A model generated the notes under the pieces. The model saw nothing but the letters and a program-made list of their open reading frames with translations, made no database searches and was not told the origin of the DNA. 64,000 nt of DNA from Henriciella litoralis (GTDB lineage: Bacteria; Pseudomonadota; Alphaproteobacteria; Caulobacterales; Hyphomonadaceae). Numbering within the stretch: the stretch's first letter is position 1; each line of letters begins with the position of its first letter. Shown here piece by piece: positions 49,644-60,991 of this stretch. Made by a program: the position numbers and the translations under genes. The stretch covers positions 962,407 to 1,026,406 of the forward strand of contig NZ_NCSS01000006.1 in assembly GCF_002088935.1 (NCBI RefSeq), in the 5' to 3' direction.

Positions 49644-52058
49644 GTAGGCGATCAGCTGGCCGCCACCGGTTGGCGCGCCGTCATCTGGATTGTTCGGGAC
49701 AGCCACGACGACGTATTGCTTGCCGTCTTCGGTGAAGGTGATAGGCGCGCCGTTCGCGGTGTGGGGCAGCCTGGTCTGCCACAGCGTCTTGCCATTGCGG
49801 ATATCAATGGCCCGGAATGTGGAATCCAGCGTGCCGACCTGAAAGATCAGGCCGCTGCGTGTCGTTGTCGTGCCGCCATAGACCGGCGTGCCGACTTCGA
49901 ACGGCAGGCCCGGCTTGATACCGAACGGCCCAAGCTCACGCATATTGCCGATGGGGCGGCTCCAGAGCAGCTGATTATTGTTCAGATCGATCACCGCCAG
50001 CCGACCATAAGGCGGCTCAAAGCATGGCATGTCAGATGCGATATTGGTGAAAGGCAGTTTCCACTTGGAGACAAAGCGGCTGGTGATGCCATAGCGCGGC
50101 GTGTCATCTGCCCAAGGCCCCTGCCCTGTCAGAGCATTGTCCGATGCCGGCGGCGCTTCACGCCCGGATTCTGCGGCGCGCTCGGCGGCCGTCTGTAGAT
50201 AGATCCGGTTACCGAGCAACATGGGCTGAGCGATCAGCAAACCGTTCTCGGCATCGACGGATACGCTCGGCCAGTTATAGCCGCCCTGATTGCCGGGATA
50301 CTGGAATGTGCCGCCCCATGTCTTGTCGCGGCCAAGAACGCCGCCGCCAGGCATTGGCGGGGTGAAGTGGCCTTCATAGCGCATCTTCTTGAACTCGATG
50401 CGGCAATAGAGCTGATCGAGAGGTGTGAGCCCCCACATGTCCTTTTCCGTGCGCGGCGCGTTGAAGCGCGGCAGCCCCGAAAACGGCTGGATAGGTGATA
50501 CGCGATCACCTTTTGCAGGCCCCTGTGGCACGGGGCATTCGCCCGCAGCGGTCGGTGCTGATCCATTCGGACAGTCCGTGGCGGGCCAGAGCGGCTCCCC
50601 GGTGCGCCTGTCGAGCAGGAAGACCTCACCGCGCTTGGTCGGCTGGGCGACGGCGGGAACGACCTCACCGTCGCGCTTGATGTCGATGAGTGTCGGCTGG
50701 GATGGGGCGTCATAGTCCCAGATGTCATGATAGACCGTGCGGTAGGACCAGACCTCTTCGCCCGTGGCCCCGCGTATCGCTACGACTGAAGCATTGTAGG
50801 CGTCATCGATATCCCGGCGCTTGCCGCCATAATAGTCAGGTGAGGCATTTCCCGTTGGCGCGAAGAGCAAGTCCAGCTCCGGGTCATAGCTCATAATCGA
50901 CCAGACATTGGGCGTGCCCAGCGTAAACGTCTCGCCCTCTGCCGGGAAAGAGGTGTCGCCCGGACGGCCAACATCCCAGCCCCAGACAAAAGACCCGTCG
51001 ACCGCATTGAAAGCCCGCAGCGCGCCGGACGGATTGCCGAGCTCCTGATTATCGACGACCCAGCCGCCAACCACGACATTGTCGCCCGCGACAAGGGGAA
51101 CTGAACTGTGGAAGTAGGCAAAGATGGGGTGTGGGCCGAGGCCCTGACGAAGGTCCACTTCGCCATCCTCGCCGAAGTCGCTACAGCGCTCGCCCGTCTC
51201 TGCGTTCAGCGCGATGAGCCTTGCATCCGTCGTGCCTGTCAGAATGCGCGCTTTGCACTGTCCGGCATAGTCCTCGCCCGCTTCATAGTAGGAGACACCC
51301 CGGCATCCGCGCGTGAACGTGTTGCCGCGCGCCAGCGCCTCCGGCGTCGCGCCGGACAGTTTGTTCTGCGGGTTAAACCGCCACGTTTCCTTGCCGGTGC
51401 TCGCATCCACCGCGATCACGATATTGCCGGACGTGCAGGTGAAGATGTTGGAGCCGACCTTGATCGGGGTGTTCTTGTACTCGTACGGGATCTTCGTATC
51501 GAAGCGCCAGACTTCCTTGAGATTGGTCACATTGTCCGGCGTGATCTCGGCAAGGGCCGAATAGCGCGTGCCTTCTGGCGTGCTGCCATAATCGGCCCAA
51601 TCGGCTGCAGTGGCGGTCTGCGCAGACGCATCGCGGTCAAACTCAATAACCGGGCTTTTCTGAAAACCGCTAACGACAAGAAGTGCGATACCAGCAAGGC
51701 TCGCGCCCGCGACCCATTTGGCATCACCGCTCGACGTCATCGCGGCGCGATGCCAAGGCGTCAGGAACCAGAGCCCGACAACGATCCAGGCCGCGAGGCG
51801 CGGCAGAAGCGCCAGCAGGTCGAGGCCCGCTTCGGGTATCGACCAGATCAGGGTCACCGCAATGATCAGCGCATAGAGAATACCGGCTGCCGGGCGCCGC
51901 ATAATGAGGAGGGCCACGACCCCCAAGAGAGCGAGGCCTGCCAGCGCATAATACCAGCTGCCGCCCAAGGAGATCAGCGTGAAACCGCGGATCGTCAGAT
52001 ACAGCGCGATGGCCAGCAGCAAGGCTGCAAAGCACCAATTGGCGATGCGTGAAATCAT
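49629..52058 (-). CDS. Membrane PQQ-dependent glucose dehydrogenase family protein
   Basis: The 809-residue quinoprotein starts with about five membrane helices in residues 5-150, followed by the PQQ propeller domain. Signs include DWADYGSTPEGTRYSALAEI, VIAVDASTGKETWRFNPQ, the SYRTVYHDIWDYDAPSQPTL segment typical of membrane glucose and quinate dehydrogenases, and GTLDSTFRAIDIRNGKTLW near the end. Such enzymes oxidise an alcohol or aldose at the periplasmic side and pass electrons to ubiquinone. Length fits mGDH (about 800). The true substrate is unclear: its position beside a monooxygenase cluster might suggest a cyclic alcohol. A GGGAG site precedes ATG 52058. PQQ synthesis genes are not in the window. 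Confidence 0.9.
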   Translation of the reverse strand: MISRIANWCFAALLLAIALYLTIRGFTLISLGGSWYYALAGLALLGVVALLIMRRPAAGILYALIIAVTLIWSIPEAGLDLLALLPRLAAWIVVGLWFLTPWHRAAMTSSGDAKWVAGASLAGIALLVVSGFQKSPVIEFDRDASAQTATAADWADYGSTPEGTRYSALAEITPDNVTNLKEVWRFDTKIPYEYKNTPIKVGSNIFTCTSGNIVIAVDASTGKETWRFNPQNKLSGATPEALARGNTFTRGCRGVSYYEAGEDYAGQCKARILTGTTDARLIALNAETGERCSDFGEDGEVDLRQGLGPHPIFAYFHSSVPLVAGDNVVVGGWVVDNQELGNPSGALRAFNAVDGSFVWGWDVGRPGDTSFPAEGETFTLGTPNVWSIMSYDPELDLLFAPTGNASPDYYGGKRRDIDDAYNASVVAIRGATGEEVWSYRTVYHDIWDYDAPSQPTLIDIKRDGEVVPAVAQPTKRGEVFLLDRRTGEPLWPATDCPNGSAPTAAGECPVPQGPAKGDRVSPIQPFSGLPRFNAPRTEKDMWGLTPLDQLYCRIEFKKMRYEGHFTPPMPGGGVLGRDKTWGGTFQYPGNQGGYNWPSVSVDAENGLLIAQPMLLGNRIYLQTAAERAAESGREAPPASDNALTGQGPWADDTPRYGITSRFVSKWKLPFTNIASDMPCFEPPYGRLAVIDLNNNQLLWSRPIGNMRELGPFGIKPGLPFEVGTPVYGGTTTTRSGLIFQVGTLDSTFRAIDIRNGKTLWQTRLPHTANGAPITFTEDGKQYVVVAVPNNPDDGAPTGGGQLIAYALED

Positions 52059-52223
52059 GGTGGCGCTCCCTCTTGCAGCTGCACGCGGTACATTGCCGCT
52101 CAGTATGCTTCTCCCGTCTATTCCATGACTGATAGAACAGGTTGGGGCACTTCTGCCAGATAAATGTGAGTGAACTACACTGAATTCAACAAAGTGGGGT
52201 CGCCGCGCGGTGCGCTCAATCGA

Positions 52224-54050
<1,827 letters not shown>

Positions 54051-54061
54051 GCGTGTGCTCC

Positions 54062-54221
54062 CTCACTTATTTTTTTGTGAGTAAGCGACAGATCGTGCGA
54101 TCCGTCTATCCTTACCTCAAAGTCAACCTTCGATGAAAAAACGTCGACGTAGCCGACATGATGAGGCGATCACCTGCGCTGCGCAGATGACCGCCCTATC
54201 GTTGGTCGACCGATTGGTAGG
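54062..54221. other. Intergenic segment with several short symmetric sequences
   Basis: Between the BVMO start and the MFS stop there are CTCAC and GTGAG flanking an AT-rich core (54062-54081), a perfect palindrome ACGTCGACGT at 54141-54150, and CTGCGC-T-GCGCAG at 54174-54186 close to the MFS stop. The last could be a processing or weak termination hairpin, the first an operator. No gene is seen. Confidence 0.3.
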
Positions 54222-55532
54222 TTAGGCCGCCGCAACCGGCGCGCGCGAATTGGCGACCGCGCGGGCCGCATCCTCACGATAGCGGCGCGCAGACATGAGA
54301 AGGCAGAGGATGCTGCCTGCATTGAACAGCAGGATAACTTCAAGTGCCCGCGCCAGTGGTCTCTCACTGCCGGATGCCGCGAAATAGTCGCTGAGCAGAC
54401 CGGCGATCCATGGGCCACAGCCAATCCCGATCAGTGTCAGACAGAATAGCATGAAGGCGGACGCGAAACTGCGCATCCGCAGCTGCACCAGTTCTTGAGA
54501 CGCCGTGTACGCGATGGACGCATAGATCAGACCAACAAAGCTCGGCACCAAATTCCACGCATAGGCCATGCCTGCTGTGTCCGCGCGAAGGAACATCCAC
54601 GCAAATGGCAGGGCAAGCGCGGCGCAGGCTGCGATGATCCAGGGTCGCCAGCGCAGATCCTTCTTCGACAGACGGTCGCAAACCGCGCCGATCACGACGG
54701 CGCCAACACTGCCGACGCCGCCAATGAGCAGACCAAGCGGCAGTGCCACGTCCCCAGGCGACAAGGCATAGGTGCGCTGAAGCAGGCTGGAGGTGAAGAC
54801 GAGGAAAGCGTTTGCCGAGATGCAGATGAGAAGGCATCCCGCCAGAAGCCAGAGATACGAAGACTGACCGAAAATGAAGCGCAGCGTTTCACCAAGGCTC
54901 GGCGCCTGACCATGGTCGACTGTGGCATCCGATCCCCCGCGGACAGGTTCCTTGATCGCGAAACGGACAATAAGTGCCAGTATCACCCCGGGAATACCCG
55001 CCGCAAAGAAAGCGACACGCCAGCCGTAAAGCTCGTAAATGTACCCGCCGAGCGCAAAGCCCGCCATGATGCCCAGGCCGATGCCGGTTGTATAAACACC
55101 TAGCGCCGTGGCCCTTTGCTCTGGCGGATAAAGGTCAGCAATCATTGATGTGGCAGGCGGTGTGCCCCCCGCCTCACCGACACCGACCCCCATTCGGGCA
55201 AGTAGCAGCTGCCAATAGGTCTGCGCGAGCCCCGAAAGCGCCGTCATGCCCGACCAGATCAATAGCGCGATGGAGATAATATTCCGGCGATTTCCTCGGT
55301 CAGCCCACATTGCGACAGGGATGCCCAAAGTGGCATAGAAGGCCGCAAAGGCGATACCGGTCAACATGCCGAGCTGGCTGTCTCGCAGGTTCAATTCCAG
55401 CTTGATCGGCTCCAGCAGGATAACCAGAATTTGCCGGTCGACATGGTTGAATGTGTAGACCAGCGTCAGAACAGCGAGCACCCAGGCCCGGCCTTTAGCC
55501 GCCGCTGGTTTGGACCCTGCAAAATCAGTCAT
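54222..55532 (-). CDS. MFS transporter, spinster-like
   Basis: The 436-residue protein has 12 predicted membrane helices. It shows the MFS signature G-x-x-x-D-R as MWADRGNRRNIISIAL after helix 2, VGVGEAGGTPPATSMIADLY and the spinster-like start VLTLVYTFNHVDRQILVILL. Such carriers move organic acids, sugars or aromatic compounds by proton symport. It overlaps the upstream hydrolase by four bases (ATGA at 55529). With the BVMO it probably brings in or removes the compound that the cluster degrades. Confidence 0.9.
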   Translation of the reverse strand: MTDFAGSKPAAAKGRAWVLAVLTLVYTFNHVDRQILVILLEPIKLELNLRDSQLGMLTGIAFAAFYATLGIPVAMWADRGNRRNIISIALLIWSGMTALSGLAQTYWQLLLARMGVGVGEAGGTPPATSMIADLYPPEQRATALGVYTTGIGLGIMAGFALGGYIYELYGWRVAFFAAGIPGVILALIVRFAIKEPVRGGSDATVDHGQAPSLGETLRFIFGQSSYLWLLAGCLLICISANAFLVFTSSLLQRTYALSPGDVALPLGLLIGGVGSVGAVVIGAVCDRLSKKDLRWRPWIIAACAALALPFAWMFLRADTAGMAYAWNLVPSFVGLIYASIAYTASQELVQLRMRSFASAFMLFCLTLIGIGCGPWIAGLLSDYFAASGSERPLARALEVILLFNAGSILCLLMSARRYREDAARAVANSRAPVAAA

Positions 55533-56392
55533 AGGCCTGCCTCTATTGTTTCCAGAAATTGCGAGATGGCCGAAATGGCGACCGGTTCGTCCAGCATCGG
55601 CGCATGGCCGCGTCCGGGCACTTCAACAAGATGCGCGCCTTTGTGACGACGCACCATCCTTTTGGCGGTCGCTTTTGAAAGGACATCAGACGTCTCGCCC
55701 CGCACGATCAGCAGCGGAATCTTTCGCATAGCGCCATAGAGCCGCCACATCGCGAAATTCGCCAGACGCCCAGGCTTTGCCTCGCCAAGGGAACGCGTAA
55801 TCTCGGGATCATAGTCGAGACGGATCTGTCCGTTCTCTTCCTCGCGCCATGTTCTACGCGCAAAAGCGAGCCAGTCTTCATTCCCATAGTCGGGGAAAGC
55901 GACGGACTGACTTTTCGCAGTCCGGTCGACGGCTTCTGACCAGTCATCTACCGGCAACGGACTTCCTGAATAGGCCGCAATGCGTTTTAGCCCGGCCTGC
56001 TCCACCTTGGGGCCGACATCGTTCAACACGATGCCCTGAATGCGTTCAGGCATGGCTTTCGCCATTAGCATGGCCATCAACCCGCCCATCGACGTTCCGA
56101 TCAAGACGGTTTTTGCAATCTGCATCTGGTCCATGAGCGCGATCATGTCGCCCGCATAATTGACCGGAGAATATGTCGACGGGTCGGTCGCGCGGTCTGA
56201 TCTGCCTCGCCCCCGCACATCGACGCAAACATATCGCCGCTCATCGTTCAGCGCATCAATCATCGGCTCGAAATCTTTGTGATTTCGCGTTAGCCCATGC
56301 ATGCACAGCACTGTCAGCGCGGCGTTTTCTGGTCCATATGCCTTCGCAAAAAGGTCCAGGCCGTCCGGCGATTTATAAGTGATTTCTGTCAT
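55529..56392 (-). CDS. Alpha/beta hydrolase
   Basis: The 287-residue enzyme has the nucleophile elbow IGTSMGGLMAMLMAKAMPER, the oxyanion region VLCMHGLTRNHKDFEPMIDA, VDVRGRGRSDRA, and a C-terminal VEVPGRGHAPMLDEP with the catalytic His. It is a typical soluble esterase or lactonase; after a BVMO it could open the resulting ester or lactone. It is co-translated with the MFS gene. Start ATG 56392, with weak GGGTCAG upstream. Confidence 0.88.
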   Translation of the reverse strand: MTEITYKSPDGLDLFAKAYGPENAALTVLCMHGLTRNHKDFEPMIDALNDERRYVCVDVRGRGRSDRATDPSTYSPVNYAGDMIALMDQMQIAKTVLIGTSMGGLMAMLMAKAMPERIQGIVLNDVGPKVEQAGLKRIAAYSGSPLPVDDWSEAVDRTAKSQSVAFPDYGNEDWLAFARRTWREEENGQIRLDYDPEITRSLGEAKPGRLANFAMWRLYGAMRKIPLLIVRGETSDVLSKATAKRMVRRHKGAHLVEVPGRGHAPMLDEPVAISAISQFLETIEAGL

Positions 56393-56474
56393 CGACTGAC
56401 CCGTTTCGATGCCTCAGCAACTGGCCGGACAGCGTGCTGTGACGCTGCCCGGCACGTTGAAGAGCGTGATCGAA

Positions 56475-58835
56475 CTAGAATTTGTAGTCGATGCCGGCGG
56501 TGACCGTCCGAGGGTCACCATAGAAGGCCGTCAGCGTGCCTTCGAGACCAAGCGTCGGCGTGAAGGTGCCGTTCGGGTTCACCGTCACGAAGTTGTAGCC
56601 TGCGACAATGTATTCCTCATCGGTGAGGTTCTTGCCGGTCAGGCTGAAGCCCCAACGGCCGTCCGCCGTTTCCCAGCGCACGCTGGCGTCCCACAGCGTA
56701 TAGGCTTCCTGGTCGAGGAACGGATTGGGCACTTCGAATTGGCTCGACTCACCGCGATAGGAGAGCTGCGTGTTGAGCAGCAGATCACCGCCCGCAAATG
56801 GCGTCTCATAGGAAGCGCGGGCGTTCGCGGTCCAGTCTGGCGTGTTCTGGATGACGCGCTGATCGGAAACGTCATTGCCGAACGCGTCGATGAACTCGTC
56901 ATACTGGGCATCGAGATAGCCGACAGACCAGCCAAGGTTCAGAAGGTCGCCTGTGCGCGCCATGTCTTCAGCCACGGTTGCCGTGCCCTCAAACTCAACA
57001 CCCCAGATCGTTGCGGCACCGGCATTGGTCGTCACACCGGAGAAGGAGTCGTTGACGCCGTCGCCGTCGGTATCGACACCGATAGAGCCCGGCACCTGCA
57101 CGTCGGTATAGTCGGAATAGAAGCCGGCAAGGCTGTAATTGAGCCGTCCGCCAAGCTGGCTGGCCTTGTAACCGACCTCGAAGGAATCAACCTCTTCCGG
57201 GTCGAACTGCATGAACTGATAGATTTCCTGATCGGACACGGTGCCGTTCTGATCAAGGTCAGGCGCCGCCGTCGTCTGGCCGCGCGGGTCGAACGAGCCG
57301 CCTTTGAAGCCCTGCGAATAGGTAGCGTAGATATTGGTATCCGGCGTCGGCTTGTAGGAAACCGAAACGCGTGGGCTGAAATCGTCGAAGTCAGCCTCGC
57401 CGTTGAAATCCGAAGTTGTTGCGATGAGGGTCGGGTTTCCGCCGAAGAACTCCGAGAAGCCGCCAATATAGGTCCGGCGCAGGACCTGCGATGTGCGGGT
57501 GTCCTCGGTATAGCGACCGCCCAGAGAGACAGAGAACTTATCGGTGACATCAAAAGTGAAGTCGCCAAAGATCGACCAGGTCTCGGTGCCGACATCACCA
57601 AAGGTCTGCGCATTCAGACCCGGCAAACCAAGCACATCGCCCGTTGTGGCAAGCAGCACATCGAACACGGTCGATGCGTTCGCATCGAGATAGTAGAGAC
57701 CGATCAGACCGTTCAGGCGATCACCTGAATAGAGGAACTGAAGCTCTTCAGAGAACTGGTCGTTCTCATAGATGGCCGGCACATCGACGTCGGCTTCTGG
57801 CAGAGAGTCGAAATCGATCGGAGAGGTGCTTTCATCTTCGCGGTAGGCGAGGATATTCTTGATCGTCCAGTTTTCATTGATATCCCACTGCGCAACCAGC
57901 GATCCACCATAGGCCTCGACACGCTGTTCGATGGCATCAAGCCCAGCGCGCGTATCGAAGACGTCGCCCAAAACCGGATAAGTGAAAGGTGGGAGCTGGT
58001 CAGGGATCAGCCGATGACCCTGACGGGCATTCGACTTGTCGAGCGAATAATCTGCTGCCGCGCGGATCTGAAAGTTATCAGCGGCATCCCACTCGGCAGA
58101 AATACGCGCGCCGAAGAGGTTCTTGTCGTAGTTTTCTTCGCCCGTGATGACATTTTCGCCGAAACCATCGCGGTGGAAGCGCGCGGCTGAAAGGCCGACG
58201 CGGAACGTATCGGTCACAGGCAGCGATGTGGTGATCACGCCGTCGATCTGATTGTAGGTGCCGGCTTTCAGATTGATCTCATAGGTCGGATCATCGGAGA
58301 GGCCCTTGGTCACATATTTGATGGCACCGCCAATCGTGTTGCGGCCATAGAGCGTGCCTTGCGGTCCACGCAGCACCTCGACCCGCTCGACATCATAGAC
58401 ATCAAGCACGGCGCCCTGTGGGCGGTTGAGGTAGACGTCATCGACATAGATGCCGACGCCAGCTTCGAACCCGGCCACCGGGTCCTGCTGGCCTACGCCG
58501 CGGATGAAGGCCGACAGCGTCGTGTTCGTGCCGCGGGAGACTTCCAGCGTCACGTTTGGCGTAATCTTTGCGACTTCCGTCAGGTCGGCGACACCGAGGT
58601 CAGCCAGAAGGTCGCCGTCGAAGGCAGACACGGACAGCGGAACGTCGACGAGATTTTGTTCGCGGCGCTGCGCGGTCACGGTGACCGTGTTAAAGCGGCG
58701 CTGGTCCTGAGCTTGTTCGACCGCGGCAGAAGCGGTGGCTTCCCCTGTGTCCTGGGCGTGAGCAGCGAGTGCGGCCGTCAGGGCCGTAGCGGAAACGAGC
58801 GCGAGGCGCACCGCAAGCGGTGTGTGTGAATTCAT
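56475..58835 (-). CDS. TonB-dependent outer-membrane receptor
   Basis: The 786-residue receptor has a signal peptide (MNSHTPLAVRLALVSATALT, ending near AHA-QDT), then a TonB-interacting region RRFNTVTVTAQRREQNLVDV, then the plug with SAFIRGVGQQDPVAGFEAGV, YVDDVYLNRPQGAVLDVYDV and VLRGPQGTLYGRNTIGGAI, and a long barrel ending ...TVTAGIDYKF with terminal Phe. It belongs to the non-siderophore, sphingomonad/Caulobacter-like group that takes up plant- or lipid-derived molecules. Two calcium-loop-like stretches (DLDQNGTVSDQE and GVDTDGDGVNDS) lie in extracellular loops. GGGAGGATATC precedes ATG. Divergence and neighbours suggest uptake of the BVMO cluster substrate. Confidence 0.93.
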   Translation of the reverse strand: MNSHTPLAVRLALVSATALTAALAAHAQDTGEATASAAVEQAQDQRRFNTVTVTAQRREQNLVDVPLSVSAFDGDLLADLGVADLTEVAKITPNVTLEVSRGTNTTLSAFIRGVGQQDPVAGFEAGVGIYVDDVYLNRPQGAVLDVYDVERVEVLRGPQGTLYGRNTIGGAIKYVTKGLSDDPTYEINLKAGTYNQIDGVITTSLPVTDTFRVGLSAARFHRDGFGENVITGEENYDKNLFGARISAEWDAADNFQIRAAADYSLDKSNARQGHRLIPDQLPPFTYPVLGDVFDTRAGLDAIEQRVEAYGGSLVAQWDINENWTIKNILAYREDESTSPIDFDSLPEADVDVPAIYENDQFSEELQFLYSGDRLNGLIGLYYLDANASTVFDVLLATTGDVLGLPGLNAQTFGDVGTETWSIFGDFTFDVTDKFSVSLGGRYTEDTRTSQVLRRTYIGGFSEFFGGNPTLIATTSDFNGEADFDDFSPRVSVSYKPTPDTNIYATYSQGFKGGSFDPRGQTTAAPDLDQNGTVSDQEIYQFMQFDPEEVDSFEVGYKASQLGGRLNYSLAGFYSDYTDVQVPGSIGVDTDGDGVNDSFSGVTTNAGAATIWGVEFEGTATVAEDMARTGDLLNLGWSVGYLDAQYDEFIDAFGNDVSDQRVIQNTPDWTANARASYETPFAGGDLLLNTQLSYRGESSQFEVPNPFLDQEAYTLWDASVRWETADGRWGFSLTGKNLTDEEYIVAGYNFVTVNPNGTFTPTLGLEGTLTAFYGDPRTVTAGIDYKF

Positions 58836-58953
58836 GATATCCTCCCATATGCATCTAAGCGCATTGGGGAGACCTTCTCTTTATTCCAGGGCGCAGGACT
58901 ACGACACATCCCGTCAACAGGAGTGAACACTTTCGCTCAAATACGTGAGGCGC

Positions 58954-59955
58954 TCAGGATTGGCAGGTCTGCGCGAACGCGGCTGGCGTCTGACCTTTCC
59001 AGCGTTTGAAGGCGCGATTGAAGGCCCTGATATCTGAGTAATCGAGCACTTCTGTCGTGTGCGCCACTGAGCAGCCGCGCCGCAGCATCGCTTCAGCCCG
59101 GCGAAGTTTTGTGTTCAGGACCAGCTCGCGGAAATGCGCCCCCTCCTCGGCAAGACGGCGGCGCAGCGTCGCCACACTGACATCCAGCCTGTCGGCCACT
59201 TCGGACTGCAGTGTCATACCATCATCGATCAGGTCGAGCGTCCGGGCCGTGAAGCTCTGCTCACCGGCTTGCGGGAGCCGCGTTTCAAGATAGCCAATCA
59301 CGCGTGAGAAGACCCCGTCGGCGCTGAGGTCCACTTTTTCGCGGATCCGGATCGTCTCACACGCCCGGTCAAAATCATAAATGAGTTCATAGGCTGGCGC
59401 GCCATACTCAATTGGCACCTGCCAGAAGCTGTTCTGCGGCTGGCGTTCGATCCCGCGCTTGCGCTTCAGCCGGATGCGTTTCAGCGCGGTAGACGCGAGC
59501 CCCTCCGTCAGACTGTCGAGCAGGCAATGTATCTTGATTGTCAGGCAATCGCCGACAAGCTCGACAAAGGCCGTATTCTCCCGCGACCGATATGGAAACT
59601 GGCTGTCATCGACCACGAGTGAGACCCGGTCATCGCTATATCTAAGCGAGTTGTAGGCGTCGCCGTGCATCATGTTCATATGCTCGGCGAGTGTCTCCAG
59701 CGTCGTCAGCAACGAACCGGCCTGTTGCATCTGCGTCAGAAGGAAGTGGCCTGTCCGATAGGTCAGCTTGCGGCTTGAAATCACGGCTGTGAGATCATCG
59801 GAGGCCAATGCGATTGTGCGCTGAAAGCGGAAATAGTCGATGATCGGAATGGTGTTGGCGCCGGCCGGGACAAGCGCAGCCGTATCAAGCCCGAGGTCCC
59901 CCGCTGCCTGCAGCAGGGGCTCGATGTCTTCCACTTTTACGCAGGCATCCGACAT
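58954..59955 (-). CDS. AraC family transcriptional regulator
   Basis: The 333-residue protein has an N-terminal ligand-type domain (Arabinose_bd-like, residues 10-200, with HFLLTQMQQAGSLLTTLETL and YELIYDF) and two C-terminal helix-turn-helix motifs: LQSEVADRLDVSVATLRRRL and STTEVLDYSDIRAFNRAFKR-like TTEVLDYSDIRAFNRAFKRW, ending GQTPAAF. This is the OruR/ArgR-type AraC group that activates catabolic genes with a small inducer. ATG 59955 gives MSDACVKVEDIEP; the frame reads two codons further to a TTG. It is in line with the TonB receptor (118 bases away), and probably controls it and the BVMO group. Confidence 0.9.
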   Translation of the reverse strand: MSDACVKVEDIEPLLQAAGDLGLDTAALVPAGANTIPIIDYFRFQRTIALASDDLTAVISSRKLTYRTGHFLLTQMQQAGSLLTTLETLAEHMNMMHGDAYNSLRYSDDRVSLVVDDSQFPYRSRENTAFVELVGDCLTIKIHCLLDSLTEGLASTALKRIRLKRKRGIERQPQNSFWQVPIEYGAPAYELIYDFDRACETIRIREKVDLSADGVFSRVIGYLETRLPQAGEQSFTARTLDLIDDGMTLQSEVADRLDVSVATLRRRLAEEGAHFRELVLNTKLRRAEAMLRRGCSVAHTTEVLDYSDIRAFNRAFKRWKGQTPAAFAQTCQS

Positions 59956-60120
59956 GAACAACAGACCACACTTCCCAAGGAAACCGGTCTTTGATCCTAC
60001 ATCGATTTACGCGGAATGGCGAATAGGCCAGGCAGACAGGACGCTGCAGGCCGCAGCCGGTTGCGCCGCAGAAGGCACCACGAACGAGTGCCTTCCACGC
60101 CGAAAGAGCTTTAACCAAGA

Positions 60121-60163
60121 AAGAGTGGCAGCCGGGAGAGGCAGACCCTCCTCCGGCTGACCG
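60121..60163 (-). terminator. Candidate terminator of the first curlin gene
   Basis: On the minus strand CAGCCGG at the 60159 end pairs with CCGGCTG (60129-60135) across a 17-base GC-rich loop, then a T-rich stretch CTCTTTCTTGG follows. It lies about 14 bases after the stop of the curlin-like gene at 60174. Confidence 0.5.
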
Positions 60164-60173
60164 CTTTTGCGAC

Positions 60174-60686
60174 CTAGTGATCGCCTTGAATGATCAGGGT
60201 CACATTCCCCCGGCCGGACTGTTTCACATTCGCTGTCTGACCTTCACCAACCTGAATAACGCCAAGGCCGTTATTCGATCCGCTCTGCTCGGTGATCGCG
60301 GAGTGATAGTTTCCGATCTGAGCAACGCCAGTCAGATTGTTCGTACCGGTCTGGTAGGTTTTGGAATAGTTGTAGGCACCTGTCTGGCCGACGACTGTGG
60401 AGTTGCGGCGCCCGTGCTGGGCCAGCGCCGCGTCATTGCCGCGACCAATCTGCCCAACCGTTGCGCCATTGCGGGCGCCGTTCTGGAAGGTGCTGATGAA
60501 CTGGCCATAGCCGTCTTGGCGAACGGACAGCGACTGCCAGTAACCTTTCTGCTGGCCGGCGATTTCATTCGCGTAGCCCGACTGATTGATGCGGACGTTG
60601 TTTCGTGATTGTGCCTCCGCTGTCGAAACCGTCGAAGCGATGGAAACGAGGCTGAGCGAGGCAGCGATGAGAATGTGAAGTTTCAT
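60174..60686 (-). CDS. Curlin-repeat (CsgA/CsgB-like) secreted protein
   Basis: The 170-residue protein has a signal peptide (MKLHILIAASLSLVSIASTV, cleaved near AEA-QSR) and about six imperfect 20-23-residue repeats of curlin type. They read like INQSGYANEI, VRQDGYGQFIS, VGQIGRGNDAALAQ, VGQTGAYNYSKTYQ and VAQIGNYHSAITEQ. Curlin subunits follow S-x5-Q-x-G-x-G-N-x-A-x3-Q and polymerise as amyloid fibres on the cell surface. It ends VTLIIQGDH. ATG 60686 has an AAAGGAAAT site; the longer frame upstream has no signal. It is in tandem with the paralogue at 60992. No csgG, csgE or csgF gene is in the window. Confidence 0.85.
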   Translation of the reverse strand: MKLHILIAASLSLVSIASTVSTAEAQSRNNVRINQSGYANEIAGQQKGYWQSLSVRQDGYGQFISTFQNGARNGATVGQIGRGNDAALAQHGRRNSTVVGQTGAYNYSKTYQTGTNNLTGVAQIGNYHSAITEQSGSNNGLGVIQVGEGQTANVKQSGRGNVTLIIQGDH

Positions 60687-60991
60687 GTTTATTTCCTTTT
60701 GGTCCTGGTTCGCACGACCACCGCGCGACAAGTTCAGGTGTAAAGGACCGGGGCTGAACCAGTTCGGATCATGCCGTTCACATTCCGCTTATCTTGCAGG
60801 TATTTTTGTTATTTATTTTCAGCGCTTTGTCCTAGTTATGACATCATTCTTCTTAAGGCGAATAAGGATCCTTGAACTCCGGAATTCATGAGCCAAACGG
60901 ACGTCCTTTCAGGCCCGGACGACTGCATCACGAACAAAAAACGACGCCCCTGCCGGGGGCGCCGCTCATCACTTTTGTCTGGTGAAATCTG
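60687..60991. other. Intergenic region between the two curlin genes
   Basis: The 305-base region holds, on the minus strand, the terminator of the upstream paralogue at 60934-60964 and, closer to the start at 60686, an AT-rich part with CTTATCTTGC and ATAAATAAC-like runs where the promoter of the first gene should be. No gene is visible. Confidence 0.5.
60934..60964 (-). terminator. Rho-independent terminator of the second curlin gene
   Basis: Read on the minus strand, GGCGCCCC, a five-base loop CGGCA, and GGGGCGTC are followed by GTTTTTTG. It lies 28 bases after the stop at 60992. Confidence 0.85.

Noticed and set aside
51108..52052. 314-codon plus-strand open frame over the PQQ dehydrogenase
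   Set aside because: Arginine-rich translation without motifs, antisense to a well-supported gene with strong family motifs.
56409..57728. 439-codon plus-strand open frame over the TonB receptor
   Set aside because: Antisense shadow caused by high GC; no recognisable domain and the receptor is unambiguous.
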